Assembly (NCBI GenBank): GCA_027456925.1
Contig: DAIDTZ010000234.1
Coordinates: forward strand, 1-22,212
Direction: 5' to 3'
From: Nitrospirota bacterium
Lineage (GTDB): Bacteria; Nitrospirota; UBA9217
Length of the DNA: 22,212 bases
This document shows positions 7,106 through 14,901 of the stretch, piece after piece (the first letter of the stretch is position 1; each line of letters opens with the position of its first letter). The position numbers and the translations under genes are program-made. Under the pieces are notes generated by a model. The model saw only the letters and a list, made by a program, of their open reading frames with translations, was not told the origin of the DNA and did no database searches.

Positions 7106-7342
7106 TTATTTCGCTTTTGCTTTGATATAGTCGATGGCGCTCTGGACGGTCCCGATCTTTTCGGCATCCTCATCGGGGATCTCGACTCCAAACTCCTCTT
7201 CGAGCGCCATCACCAATTCCACGGTGTCCAGTGAGTCCGCGCCGAGATCGTTCACGAATGAGGCTTCGGGCTTTACGTCCGCTTCGGGAACGCCGAGCTG
7301 CTCAGATATGATCTTTTTTACTTTTACCTCTACATCAGCCAT
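7106..7342 (-). CDS. acpP: Acyl carrier protein
   Basis: A 78-residue acidic helical protein that carries growing acyl chains on a 4'-phosphopantetheine arm. The attachment serine is S37 in 'LGADSLDTVELVMALEEEF', the canonical DSL motif, and the length is typical. A strong ribosome site (AGAGGAGG) precedes the ATG, which fits the very high expression of ACP. It lies between fabG and fabF, the usual order, with a 76-base gap to fabG. Confidence 0.97.
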   Translation of the reverse strand: MADVEVKVKKIISEQLGVPEADVKPEASFVNDLGADSLDTVELVMALEEEFGVEIPDEDAEKIGTVQSAIDYIKAKAK

Positions 7343-7418
7343 TGTTATCCTCCTCTGGTTATGTTCTTTCCCTTTTTTATTGACTGTTCTGTACCTGGTA
7401 CGCTGAACTCCGTTAAAA

Positions 7419-8159
7419 CTACATGTACATCCCGCCGTTCACGTGAATCACCTGTCCGGTGATGTAAGACGCCCACGGGGAGGCGAGGAACCGGACCGCA
7501 TTCGCAACGTCCTCAGGCGTGCCGAGCTTGCCCATGGGGATTTGCTTTGCCAGCTCCTGCCGAACGTTCTCGGACAGGGCCTGTGTCATCGCCGTATCGA
7601 TAAAACCCGGCGCAACGGCATTTGCCGTGATGCCGCGGTTCGCGTATTCGCGGGCAATGGTCTTGGTCAGGCCGATAAGGCCGGCCTTGGAGGCGACATA
7701 ATTGGCCTGGCCCGCGTTGCCCATGGCCCCGACGATTGAAGCGATGTTGATGATGGTCCCGCCCCGCTGCTTGGACATATACTTGAGCGCTGCCTTGGTG
7801 CAAAGGAACGAGCCTTTCAGGTTGATGCTCAAGACCAGGTCCCAGTCCTCGTCCTTCATGCGGAGGATGAGGCCGTCCCGCGTGATACCGGCGTTGTTCA
7901 CCAGAATATCGATCCTGCCGAATTTCTCGACCACCTGGTCGATCATGGCGATGACGTCTGCGGAAGCGGCCACGTTGGCCTTGAGGGCCAGCGATTTTCT
8001 GCCCTTGGCCTCAATGTCTCCCGCGGTTTTGTGTGCGGCGTCGAGGTTCACGTCGCAGATGGCGACGTCGGCTCCGTCAGTTGCGAGTGCAAGCGCGATA
8101 TCCCTTCCGATGCCCTGGGCTGCGCCGGTGACGAGAGCTATTTTCCCGCTGAGACTCAT
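7419..8159 (-). CDS. fabG: 3-oxoacyl-ACP reductase
   Basis: This 246-residue NADPH-dependent short-chain dehydrogenase reduces 3-oxoacyl-ACP. It has the Rossmann glycine motif 'TGAAQGIG' (11-18), 'NNAG' (88-91) and the catalytic tetrad N113, S141, Y154 and K158 ('YVASK' at 154-158), with the family C-terminus 'YITGQVIHVNGGMYM'. AAGGAG precedes the ATG. It is flanked by fabD and acpP, the classic arrangement, so FabG is preferred over other SDR functions. The gap to fabD (90 bases) contains a short degenerate tandem repeat. Confidence 0.95.
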   Translation of the reverse strand: MSLSGKIALVTGAAQGIGRDIALALATDGADVAICDVNLDAAHKTAGDIEAKGRKSLALKANVAASADVIAMIDQVVEKFGRIDILVNNAGITRDGLILRMKDEDWDLVLSINLKGSFLCTKAALKYMSKQRGGTIINIASIVGAMGNAGQANYVASKAGLIGLTKTIAREYANRGITANAVAPGFIDTAMTQALSENVRQELAKQIPMGKLGTPEDVANAVRFLASPWASYITGQVIHVNGGMYM

Positions 8160-8180
8160 TGATTACTCCTTGACTTCAAA

Positions 8181-8201
8181 GGGTCATGGGTCAAGGGCCA
8201 T
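8181..8201. repeat. Three degenerate 7-bp tandem units in the fabD-fabG gap
   Basis: Units GGGTCAT (8181-8187), GGGTCAA (8188-8194) and GGGCCAT (8195-8201) follow directly on each other. They lie between fabD and fabG, upstream of the fabG ribosome site. No function is evident. Confidence 0.4.
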
Positions 8202-8249
8202 GGATTTCCGGCAATTTTCCCTTGCTGCGTGACCATCGCCCCTGTCTTT

Positions 8250-9182
8250 TTATATTCCCAACGCATGCAGCGTTTCGTTCATGCTCTTCTGGTCTTCAAC
8301 GTTCAGAACCTTTGCGTCCTTGGCGATCCGTTTGACCAGACCCGAAAGCACTTTGCCGGGTCCGATCTCGACGAACGTGTCGTATCCGTCGGCCGCCATC
8401 GTTGTGATCGAGTCCTCCCAGAACAGGGGAGCGCTGATCTGTTTTATAAGCGACGGCCGTAACTCCGACGCCGTTCGGAGGAACTTCGCATCGGCATTGT
8501 TCACGATCGGGAATCGCAGATCGTTGATCGTTATCTTCTCAAGCTCCTGCGAGAGCCGTTCGCCGGCAGCTTTCATCATGGCACAGTGCGAGGGAACGCT
8601 TACCGATAGGGGAATAACTTTTTTTGCCCCTGCGGACCTTGCGAGTTCCATGGCCTTTTCCACTGCGCCCTTCTCCCCGGCAATCACGATCTGGCCCGGG
8701 GAGTTGTAATTTGCAGGGGCAACTATACCATTTTTAGCGGCTTCAAGGCAAGTTTTTTCTACGTCCTGCCTGGCCATGCCGAGGATCGCGGCCATAAGCC
8801 CCGCGCCCGCGGGCACGGCCTCCTGCATGTATTGTCCCCGCTTCCGGACCAGGGTTACGGCATCCTTGAGCTCGAATCCGTCAGCAGCGGTGATCGCCGT
8901 ATATTCGCCAAGACTGTGGCCCGCGGCTGCTGTTGCGGCTAACCCTCTGCGCTCCAGAGGCCTTAGGACTGCGATGCTCGCGGTCAGGATCGCAGGCTGG
9001 GTGTTCTCCGTCATGTTGAGTTTCTCGACAGGGCCGCTCCTGCATAGTTCAGCAAGATCAAGCCCAAGCGCAGAACCGGCGACGTCGAACACTTCTTTTG
9101 ATTCCGGAAAATTCTCGATGAATTCCTTGGCCATGCCGACATACTGGGAGCCTTGGCCCGGAAAAAGAAAAGCGATTTTCAT
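8250..9182 (-). CDS. fabD: Malonyl-CoA:ACP transacylase
   Basis: The 310-residue enzyme loads malonyl groups onto ACP. Visible features are the N-terminal 'FLFPGQGSQYVGM' (5-17), the nucleophile S90 in 'GHSLGEYTA' (88-96), R115 ('LVRKRGQYM') that binds the malonyl carboxylate, and the catalytic H199 in 'SVPSHCAMM'. 'IGPGKVLSGLVKRI' follows near the C-terminus. The length is standard. The ATG is one base after the etfA stop, so translation is probably coupled to etfA, which ties the redox genes to this pathway. Confidence 0.96.
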   Translation of the reverse strand: MKIAFLFPGQGSQYVGMAKEFIENFPESKEVFDVAGSALGLDLAELCRSGPVEKLNMTENTQPAILTASIAVLRPLERRGLAATAAAGHSLGEYTAITAADGFELKDAVTLVRKRGQYMQEAVPAGAGLMAAILGMARQDVEKTCLEAAKNGIVAPANYNSPGQIVIAGEKGAVEKAMELARSAGAKKVIPLSVSVPSHCAMMKAAGERLSQELEKITINDLRFPIVNNADAKFLRTASELRPSLIKQISAPLFWEDSITTMAADGYDTFVEIGPGKVLSGLVKRIAKDAKVLNVEDQKSMNETLHALGI

Positions 9183-9183
9183 G

Positions 9184-10374
9184 TTATCCCCGCATCTCCC
9201 GTATTTTCTTGATCATGATCGGGACGACTTCGTGCACGTCGCCGACAATGCCGTAGGTGGCGACGTTAAAGATGGGGGCATCGGGGTCCCTGTTGATTGC
9301 CACGATCACTTCCGACGACTGCATGCCGGCGACATGCTGGATCGCGCCGGAGATGCCGCAGGCGATGTAGAGTTTGGGGCAGACGGTCTTGCCGGTCTGG
9401 CCTACCTGGTGGGGGTAGGGGATCCATCCTTCATCGACGGCTCCCCGGGTCGCTGCCACAGCGCCGCCCAGCACCTTGGCAAGTTCTTCGATCAGGTGGA
9501 AGTTTTTTGCGCTGCCGAGGCCGCGGCCGCCGGCCACGATGATATCGGCTTCGCAGATGTTTACGGTTTCGCCCAATTCCTCGATGGTCTTGATGACCCG
9601 CGTGCGAAGGTCTCCTGCTTGCGTGTACGGTATTTCGATGATATCGCCGATACGTGAATCATTGCGCGGAGCCGGCTTCATGACCTTGTGCCGTACGGTG
9701 GCCATCTGGGGACGGTGATTCGGCGTCACGATGGTAGCAAGGATGTTGCCGCCGAAGGCAGGACGCGTCTGGTGCAAATGGCCTGTCTCGGCATCGATGT
9801 CGAGGACCGTGCAATCAGCTGTCAAACCGGTATAGAGGGAAGAGGCAACCTTGGGAAAGAAGGAGCGGCCGATGGCCGTCGCGCCCGCCAGGATGATTTC
9901 GGGCTTGTGTTTCCTTGCGAGCGTAGTCAGGATCGCGGCATAGGAGTCGTCATTGAAATCCCTGAGCGCCGGATCATCGGCGAGGTAGACCAGGTCGGCG
10001 CCATGGGCGATCAGGTCTTTTGCCTTGCTTTTGATGTTGTGGCCGATGAATACCGCGGAAAGCTTTGTCTTCCTTTTGTCGGCTAGTTTCCGGCCTTCGC
10101 CGAGGAGTTCGAGGGCGACGCTGGCCACATCCCCCTTATGCTGTTCAGCAAAGACCCACACGCCCTTGTACGCAGAGAGGTCCACCGCAGGCGTTGTCGC
10201 CTCTTCCATTCTCTCAATGGCTTTGAACTCGCAGACTTCCACGCAGGAACCGCACATGGTGCAGACTTCGGTGATGAAAGCCTTGCCGTCGCGCATTTCG
10301 CTGGCGCCGAAGGGACATGCGGTTATGCAGGTTTCGCAGGCAGTGCACTTATCGGATATGATTCGAACACTCAC
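9184..10374 (-). CDS. etfA: Electron transfer flavoprotein alpha subunit with N-terminal 2x[4Fe-4S] ferredoxin domain
   Basis: At 396 residues this is about 70 longer than a plain EtfA. The extra part is an N-terminal ferredoxin with two cluster motifs: C10-x2-C13-x2-C16-x3-C20-P and C38-x2-C41-x2-C44-x3-C48. The EtfA body follows, with the FAD-binding signature at 324-351 ('VGQTGKTVCPKLYIACGISG', then 'AIQHVAGM'). Ferredoxin-fused EtfA proteins are known from anaerobes, for example CarE of caffeyl-CoA reductase in Acetobacterium woodii. The start is GTG with AAGGAG seven bases upstream. It lies between etfB and fabD in the lipid operon. The clusters would let it exchange electrons with ferredoxin or another Fe-S partner. 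Confidence 0.93.
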   Translation of the reverse strand: MSVRIISDKCTACETCITACPFGASEMRDGKAFITEVCTMCGSCVEVCEFKAIERMEEATTPAVDLSAYKGVWVFAEQHKGDVASVALELLGEGRKLADKRKTKLSAVFIGHNIKSKAKDLIAHGADLVYLADDPALRDFNDDSYAAILTTLARKHKPEIILAGATAIGRSFFPKVASSLYTGLTADCTVLDIDAETGHLHQTRPAFGGNILATIVTPNHRPQMATVRHKVMKPAPRNDSRIGDIIEIPYTQAGDLRTRVIKTIEELGETVNICEADIIVAGGRGLGSAKNFHLIEELAKVLGGAVAATRGAVDEGWIPYPHQVGQTGKTVCPKLYIACGISGAIQHVAGMQSSEVIVAINRDPDAPIFNVATYGIVGDVHEVVPIMIKKIREMRG

Positions 10375-10474
10375 GTGATTGCTCCTTAAAAAAAATCAAT
10401 TAATCGCAGAAGGCGCAGGGGGAAGGGCGGGGGCGAGGAGACTGCAAATGGCTTCGTTCCGTCATTCCGACTGT

Positions 10475-10498
10475 CCCGGCGTTTTCGCAAAAGCCGGG
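10475..10498. repeat. Palindrome in the etfB-etfA gap
   Basis: CCCGGC (10475-10480) pairs with GCCGGG (10493-10498). The inside continues with TTTT/AAAA around a 3-base loop with one bulged G, giving a 10-bp hairpin. The flank GTCATTCC resembles the edge of dispersed palindromic repeats common in proteobacterial genomes. In the transcript it could damp or protect the message between etfB and etfA. Confidence 0.5.
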
Positions 10499-10514
10499 GC
10501 AGGAGCGTTCCGCA

Positions 10515-11303
10515 TTAGATGATGAATGATTGCTCCTTCAATTTTTTTACACACGTCGTGATCTGGTCTTCCATGCTCCCGGTCAGGATCTCCCGCTGGC
10601 CGCGGGGCGCGGGCGGAAATATCCTCACGACCTTCGTCGGAGAGCCTTTGAGTCCGCATTTATTATCGTCGGCGCCGATATCCTTCGCATTCCAGGCGGT
10701 GACCTTCAGGTTCTTGGCCTTCATCTTGCCCTTGAAGGAAGGGACCCGGGGCTGGTTGATTTCTTTCACGACCGTGATGAGCGCGGGCAGGGATGTTTCT
10801 ACGACATCATACCCCTCATCCATGAGCCGCTCCGCTATCATCTTGTTCCCCTCAACTTGTTCGATCTTCCTTATATACGCGACAAAGGGGATGCCGAGCA
10901 TGTCGGCGGTCTCCGGACCCACCTGGGCCGTGTCGCCGTCGATCGCCTGTTTGCCGGCGATGACGAGGTCGTACTCGGCGATTTTCTTTATACCCTGGGA
11001 AAGAGCATAGGAAGTCGCCCAGGTGTCCGCACCGGCAAAAGCCCGGTCAGAAAGGAGCACCGCGTCGTCAACGCCGAGGGAAACGGCTTCTTTCAGCGCT
11101 TCAGCAGCCTGGGGAGGACCCATGGTGATTGCAGTGACCTTGCCGCCGTGTTTCTCCCGGAGCCGAAGGGCTTCTTCGACGGCATACATGTCAAAAGGAT
11201 TGATGATGCTCGGCACACCATCGCGGATCAGCGTGTTGGTCTCGCGGTTGATCTTGACTTCCGATGTGTCCGGCACCTGTTTAACGAGAACGATGATGTT
11301 CAT
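10515..11303 (-). CDS. etfB: Electron transfer flavoprotein beta subunit, NAD(H)-linked/bifurcating-type motif
   Basis: The 262-residue protein has the EtfB opening 'MNIIVLVKQVPDTSEVKI' and 'NPFDMYAVEEALRLRE'. Residues 114-131 read 'VIAGKQAIDGDTAQVGPE', the version found in ETFs that bind a second FAD and accept electrons from NADH. AMP-binding ETFs of the aerobic type instead carry a 'DDDSNQT'-like block. 'LSDRAFAGADTWATSYAL' (84-101) also fits the anaerobic type. The chosen ATG at 11303 has GGAG nine bases upstream; an in-frame start 48 bases earlier adds unrelated residues. It sits between the acyl-CoA dehydrogenase and etfA, as expected for one three-gene redox module. Bifurcation itself is inferred, not shown. 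Confidence 0.93.
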   Translation of the reverse strand: MNIIVLVKQVPDTSEVKINRETNTLIRDGVPSIINPFDMYAVEEALRLREKHGGKVTAITMGPPQAAEALKEAVSLGVDDAVLLSDRAFAGADTWATSYALSQGIKKIAEYDLVIAGKQAIDGDTAQVGPETADMLGIPFVAYIRKIEQVEGNKMIAERLMDEGYDVVETSLPALITVVKEINQPRVPSFKGKMKAKNLKVTAWNAKDIGADDNKCGLKGSPTKVVRIFPPAPRGQREILTGSMEDQITTCVKKLKEQSFII

Positions 11304-11332
11304 TCTTGCTTTCTCCAAAAAAACATATTGAA

Positions 11333-11391
11333 CCACAGAGATGCGCCGCAAAGATGTTCAATCAGAAATGTCTTCCTGTATTCATCTGTGG
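11333..11391. repeat. Palindromic element in the dehydrogenase-etfB gap
   Basis: CCACAGA (11333-11339) pairs with TCTGTGG (11385-11391), with further pairing just inside (GATG with CATC when one step is skipped). Short elements of the type 'CCACAGAT...ATCTGTGG' occur many times in genomes of anaerobic Deltaproteobacteria and Nitrospirota, so it is probably one copy of a dispersed family. This is from recollection, not a search. Confidence 0.45.
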
Positions 11392-11399
11392 CTTAATAA

Positions 11400-12557
11400 T
11401 TATTTTTGTCTCGTCGCTTCCTTGATCATGTCCAGGGCCACGACGTTGCGCTGTATCTGGTTGGTACCCTCGTAGATCTGGAGGATCTTGGCGTCGCGCA
11501 TCATTTTCTCGACGGGATATTCTTTCATGTAGCCCGATCCGCCCATGACCTGCACCGCGTCGGTGGTCACTTTCATGGCAACGTCGGTGGCGAAAAGCTT
11601 GGCCATGGCCGAAGCGCGGGATACGTCCTTTGCGCCGCTGTCGATAAACCGCGCCACGGAATACACAAGCGCACGCGCGGCTTCGGTCTGGGTCTGCATA
11701 TCGGCGAGCATGTGCTGGACGGCCTGAAACGAAGTGACGGGCTGTCCAAACTGCACCCGCTGTTTGGCGAACTTGATGGCCTCATCAATGGCCCCCTGGG
11801 CCACGCCGACGCCCTGGGCGCCCACGCCGGTGCGGGAGCTGTCGAGGGTTTTCATGGCAACGATGAACCCCATGCCTTCCTTGGCGATGAGGTTTTCCTT
11901 GGGGATGCGGCAGTTGTTGAAGATGAGCTCCGTCGTGGACGATGCGCGGATGCCCATCTTATTTTCTTTTTTACCGAAGGTGAAGCCGGAAGTGCCTTTC
12001 TCCACGATGAAGGCCGATGCTCCGCGCGGCCCCTTGGACCTGTCGGTGATCGCGATAATGGTATAGATATCGGCTTCGCCGCCGTTCGTGATCCACTGCT
12101 TGGTGCCGTTCAGCACATATTCGTTTCCGTCGAGCTTGGCCGTGGTCTGGACTCCGCTTGCATCGCTGCCGGCGTTGGCCTCGGTCAGCCCGAAGGCCAC
12201 GAGCTTTTTGCCCGCTGCGATGTTGGGAAGGTATTTCTTCTTCTGTTCATCGGACCCATGAAGCAGGATAGGGTAGGTGCCGAGTGCATTGGCCGCGTAG
12301 CTCGTCGAAACTCCGACGCAGGCCTTGGAGAGCTCTTCGACGGCAATACACAGCTCCAGGGACTTCTTGCCGAGACCGCCATATTCCTCGGGGATGTAAA
12401 TGCCCAGGAGATCGGCCTGCGCAAGCGCTTTCATGATATCCGAGGGGAACTTATTTTGCTCATCGAGTTCTGCGCGAACGGGAACGATCTTTTCCACGGC
12501 AATCTGCCGCGCAAGGTCCCGTATCATGATCTGCTCTTCCGTCAGTAAATAATCCAT
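11400..12557 (-). CDS. Acyl-CoA dehydrogenase (short/medium-chain type)
   Basis: This 385-residue flavoprotein belongs to the family that interconverts acyl-CoA and 2-enoyl-CoA with ETF as partner. Seen are the N-terminal helical domain, the FAD block 'GLTEANAGSDASGVQTTA' (123-140), 'QWITNGG' (154-160), the C-terminal signature 'QVMGGSGYMKEYPVEKMMRD' (336-355), and the catalytic base E363 in 'ILQIYEGTNQIQRN'. It is full length with nothing missing. GGAGG lies five bases before the ATG. It is embedded between fabH and etfB in a fatty acid synthesis operon, which is unusual. It may act as an enoyl reductase, make or use a branched or short primer, or belong to acyl degradation. Substrate length cannot be read from the sequence. 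Confidence 0.93.
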   Translation of the reverse strand: MDYLLTEEQIMIRDLARQIAVEKIVPVRAELDEQNKFPSDIMKALAQADLLGIYIPEEYGGLGKKSLELCIAVEELSKACVGVSTSYAANALGTYPILLHGSDEQKKKYLPNIAAGKKLVAFGLTEANAGSDASGVQTTAKLDGNEYVLNGTKQWITNGGEADIYTIIAITDRSKGPRGASAFIVEKGTSGFTFGKKENKMGIRASSTTELIFNNCRIPKENLIAKEGMGFIVAMKTLDSSRTGVGAQGVGVAQGAIDEAIKFAKQRVQFGQPVTSFQAVQHMLADMQTQTEAARALVYSVARFIDSGAKDVSRASAMAKLFATDVAMKVTTDAVQVMGGSGYMKEYPVEKMMRDAKILQIYEGTNQIQRNVVALDMIKEATRQK

Positions 12558-12614
12558 CGAATCCTCCGCACTATATCTATATCAAGAATTTACTTTTGCT
12601 CAATTAATTTCACA

Positions 12615-13595
12615 TTACCATCGCACAAGGGCCGAGGCCCAGGTGAGTCCTCCGCCAAAGGCTTCAAAGAGAAGAAGATGATTTTCTTTCACCCTGCCGT
12701 CGCGGACCGCTTCGTCGAGGGCCATGGGGATCGAGGCCGCCGACGTGTTGCCGTATTTCGGAAGCGTCAGCACGACTTTTTCCATGGGCATGTTCAGGCG
12801 CTGCGCCATTGCCTGGATGATGCGCAGATTGGCCTGATGCGGAACGAGCAGATCGATCTCTTCCGGTTTCACTTTGTTGTGCTCCAGCGCTTCCTGTACC
12901 ACGCCTTCGAGTGCTCGCACCGCTGCTTTGAAGGTCTCGTTGCCCTTCATTTTTATGAAATGCATCCGTTTGCGGATCGTATCGTGGGACGCCGGGTGTT
13001 GGGCGCCGCCCGCCGGAACATGGAGCAGATCACCGAGAGAACCATCGGAGTGAAGGTGTGTCGAGAGGATCCCGTGCTTCCCCGCATGCCGCTGGATGAC
13101 GACCGCGCCGGCGCCGTCTCCAAAGAGGACACAGGTTGCGCGGTCCTCCCAGTCGGTGAACCGCGACAGGACCTCGGCCCCTACAAGAAGGATGTTTTTA
13201 TAGGCGCCAGCCTTAATAAAGGCATCGGCAATGGATAGTCCGTAGATGAACCCGGAACAGGCGGCGGCAATATCGAAGGCTGCCGCGTTTTTTGCCCCGA
13301 GCTTATCCTGCAGCACACATCCCATGCTCGGGAGGATCGTGTCCGGCGTCATGGTCGCCACCAGAATGAGGTCCAGTTCCTGAGCGGTGAGCCCTGCCGC
13401 TTTCAGCGCTTTCTTCCCGGCTTCATACGCGAGGTCGGAGGTGTTCTGGCCCTTTTCCGCTATCCTACGTTCCTTGATGCCCGTTCGCTCAGTGATCCAC
13501 TCATCGGTGGTATCGACGAGTTTTTCCAGATCCTGGTTGGTGATGATTTTCTTGGGCGCGAACGAGCCGGTCCCTGTTATCCGTGCGTGAATCAT
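12615..13595 (-). CDS. fabH: 3-oxoacyl-ACP synthase III
   Basis: This enzyme starts fatty acid synthesis by condensing a short acyl-CoA with malonyl-ACP. The 326-residue protein has the thiolase fold and the triad C113 ('DIAAACSGFIYGL'), H253 ('VPHQANLRII') and N283 ('YGNTSAASIP'), plus the N-terminal 'DEWITERTGIKERRI'. Its ATG overlaps the plsX stop by four bases (ATGA), so translation is coupled. The acyl-CoA dehydrogenase follows 57 bases after its stop. Whether the primer is acetyl-CoA or a branched acyl-CoA is not evident. Confidence 0.96.
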   Translation of the reverse strand: MIHARITGTGSFAPKKIITNQDLEKLVDTTDEWITERTGIKERRIAEKGQNTSDLAYEAGKKALKAAGLTAQELDLILVATMTPDTILPSMGCVLQDKLGAKNAAAFDIAAACSGFIYGLSIADAFIKAGAYKNILLVGAEVLSRFTDWEDRATCVLFGDGAGAVVIQRHAGKHGILSTHLHSDGSLGDLLHVPAGGAQHPASHDTIRKRMHFIKMKGNETFKAAVRALEGVVQEALEHNKVKPEEIDLLVPHQANLRIIQAMAQRLNMPMEKVVLTLPKYGNTSAASIPMALDEAVRDGRVKENHLLLFEAFGGGLTWASALVRW

Positions 13596-14605
13596 CTGGC
13601 CCTGGTCAGTTCCATATTTTTTTCGATATCCTCGTGGAGGTGTTTGTTGACTTCGCTTTTCGCAAGCTCGGCGGCGACGCGGATGGCATTTTTTATGGCA
13701 CGAGCGGAAGAACGGCCGTGGCCGATGATGCTGATCCCGTTGATGCCGACCAGGGGCGCTCCGCCGTATTCGGCGTAGTCGACGCGGCGTTTGAATGAAT
13801 CGAACGCGGGCCGCATCAGCAGGTAGCCCAGCTTCCGTAACAGACTCTTGCCGATTCCTTCCCGGATGTAGAGGCCGATGGCCTCGACAACGGATTCGGA
13901 AACTTTGAGCACGACGTTGCCGACAAAACCGTCACAGACGATCACATCCGCATTGCCGGACATAACATCACGCCCCTCGACGTTCCCGATGAAATTGAGC
14001 GAGGTCTCGGTCAGGAGTTTGAAAGCTTCCTTCGTCAGTTCGTTCCCCTTGGTTTCCTCCTCCCCGATGGAAAGGAGCCCTACGCGGGGGTTGTGGATCT
14101 TCAGCAGATACTTCGCGTAGACGTCGCCCATGACGGCGAATTGCAGGAGGTGGTTCGGCTTGCAATCCACGTTTGCGCCCATATCGAGGATGATGGACGT
14201 CCCTTTGATGGACGGCATAAAGGTGGCAATAGCCGGCCGTTCGACGCCCTCGATCGGTCCCAGAACGAACAGCGATGTTGTCATGGCTGCTCCGGAATGC
14301 CCGGCACTGACTACGGCAACCGCCTCGCCGCTCTTGACCAGGTCATTGGCCACGCGAATGGACGAATTTTTTTTCCTGCGAAAAACCGTGGCAGGGGAAT
14401 CGAGCATGTCCACGACTTCGGTGGCATTTCGAATCTCCAGGGGGAGCGTTTGGGCCTGGGGGTACTTGTCCAGCTCTTTCTGGACGGTCTGCTCGATGCC
14501 GACAAGGATGATGCTGACGCCGTACTCCGCTGCCGCCTCAATAGCCCCGGCGACGACGGCATGCGGCGCATTGTCCCCCCCCATGGCATCAACGGCAATC
14601 TTCAT
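13592..14605 (-). CDS. plsX: Phosphate acyltransferase PlsX
   Basis: The 337-residue protein converts acyl-ACP to acyl-phosphate, the donor for PlsY in phospholipid synthesis. Family features are the start 'MKIAVDAMGGDNAPHAVV', 'RRKKNSSIRVA', 'VSAGHSGAAM', 'LDMGANVDCKP', 'VCDGFVGNVVLKVSE' and 'EYGGAPLVGINGISIIGHGRS'. The length is typical. GTAGGGAG precedes the ATG. It follows rpmF after 79 bases that contain a strong hairpin, and overlaps fabH by four bases. The order rpmF-plsX-fabH is widely conserved. Confidence 0.96.
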   Translation of the reverse strand: MKIAVDAMGGDNAPHAVVAGAIEAAAEYGVSIILVGIEQTVQKELDKYPQAQTLPLEIRNATEVVDMLDSPATVFRRKKNSSIRVANDLVKSGEAVAVVSAGHSGAAMTTSLFVLGPIEGVERPAIATFMPSIKGTSIILDMGANVDCKPNHLLQFAVMGDVYAKYLLKIHNPRVGLLSIGEEETKGNELTKEAFKLLTETSLNFIGNVEGRDVMSGNADVIVCDGFVGNVVLKVSESVVEAIGLYIREGIGKSLLRKLGYLLMRPAFDSFKRRVDYAEYGGAPLVGINGISIIGHGRSSARAIKNAIRVAAELAKSEVNKHLHEDIEKNMELTRAR

Positions 14606-14624
14606 ACAGACTCCCTACAATATA

Positions 14625-14670
14625 AAAGGCAAAGGGTCATACGGAAAAACAGTATCATCCCTTTGCCTTT
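14625..14670. repeat. 12-bp perfect inverted repeat between rpmF and plsX
   Basis: AAAGGCAAAGGG (14625-14636) pairs perfectly with CCCTTTGCCTTT (14659-14670) around a 22-base loop. In the minus-strand transcript the hairpin follows the rpmF stop by 14 bases and ends in TTT and an A/T-rich stretch. It could work as a leaky terminator that leaves more rpmF than plsX message. Confidence 0.6.
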
Positions 14671-14684
14671 GAGCACGCTTCGTA

Positions 14685-14870
14685 TTATATCTGCTGAACA
14701 GTTACGATCTCGCGGCCGTTGTAGGTGCCGCAGGACATGCAAGCGTGATGAGGCTGCTTGACCTCCTGACACTGCGGGCAGGCTGTCAGGTTCGGGGCCG
14801 TGAGTTTTTGTTTTTGTGTGCGTCTCTTGTCTCTGCGGGATTTGGAATGTCTGTGTTTTGGGTTTGCCAT
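14685..14870 (-). CDS. rpmF: 50S ribosomal protein L32
   Basis: A 61-residue basic ribosomal protein. The N-terminus 'MANPKHRHSKSRRDKRR' is the L32 signature. Four cysteines in zinc-ribbon spacing (C31-x2-C34 and C44-x2-C47) mark it as the zinc-binding form. The pairing with yceD upstream and plsX downstream is highly conserved across bacteria. GGAG lies upstream of the ATG, at somewhat long spacing. Confidence 0.95.
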   Translation of the reverse strand: MANPKHRHSKSRRDKRRTQKQKLTAPNLTACPQCQEVKQPHHACMSCGTYNGREIVTVQQI

Positions 14871-14901
14871 TTCGTGTAATGCTCCTTAAGCTATTTTTGT
14901 T

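Noticed and set aside
10530..12548. Long plus-strand frames of 288 and 380 codons opposite etfB and the acyl-CoA dehydrogenase
   Set aside because: They mirror strongly conserved genes in a GC-rich third-position frame, are rich in His/Gly/Asp from reversed codons, and match no family.
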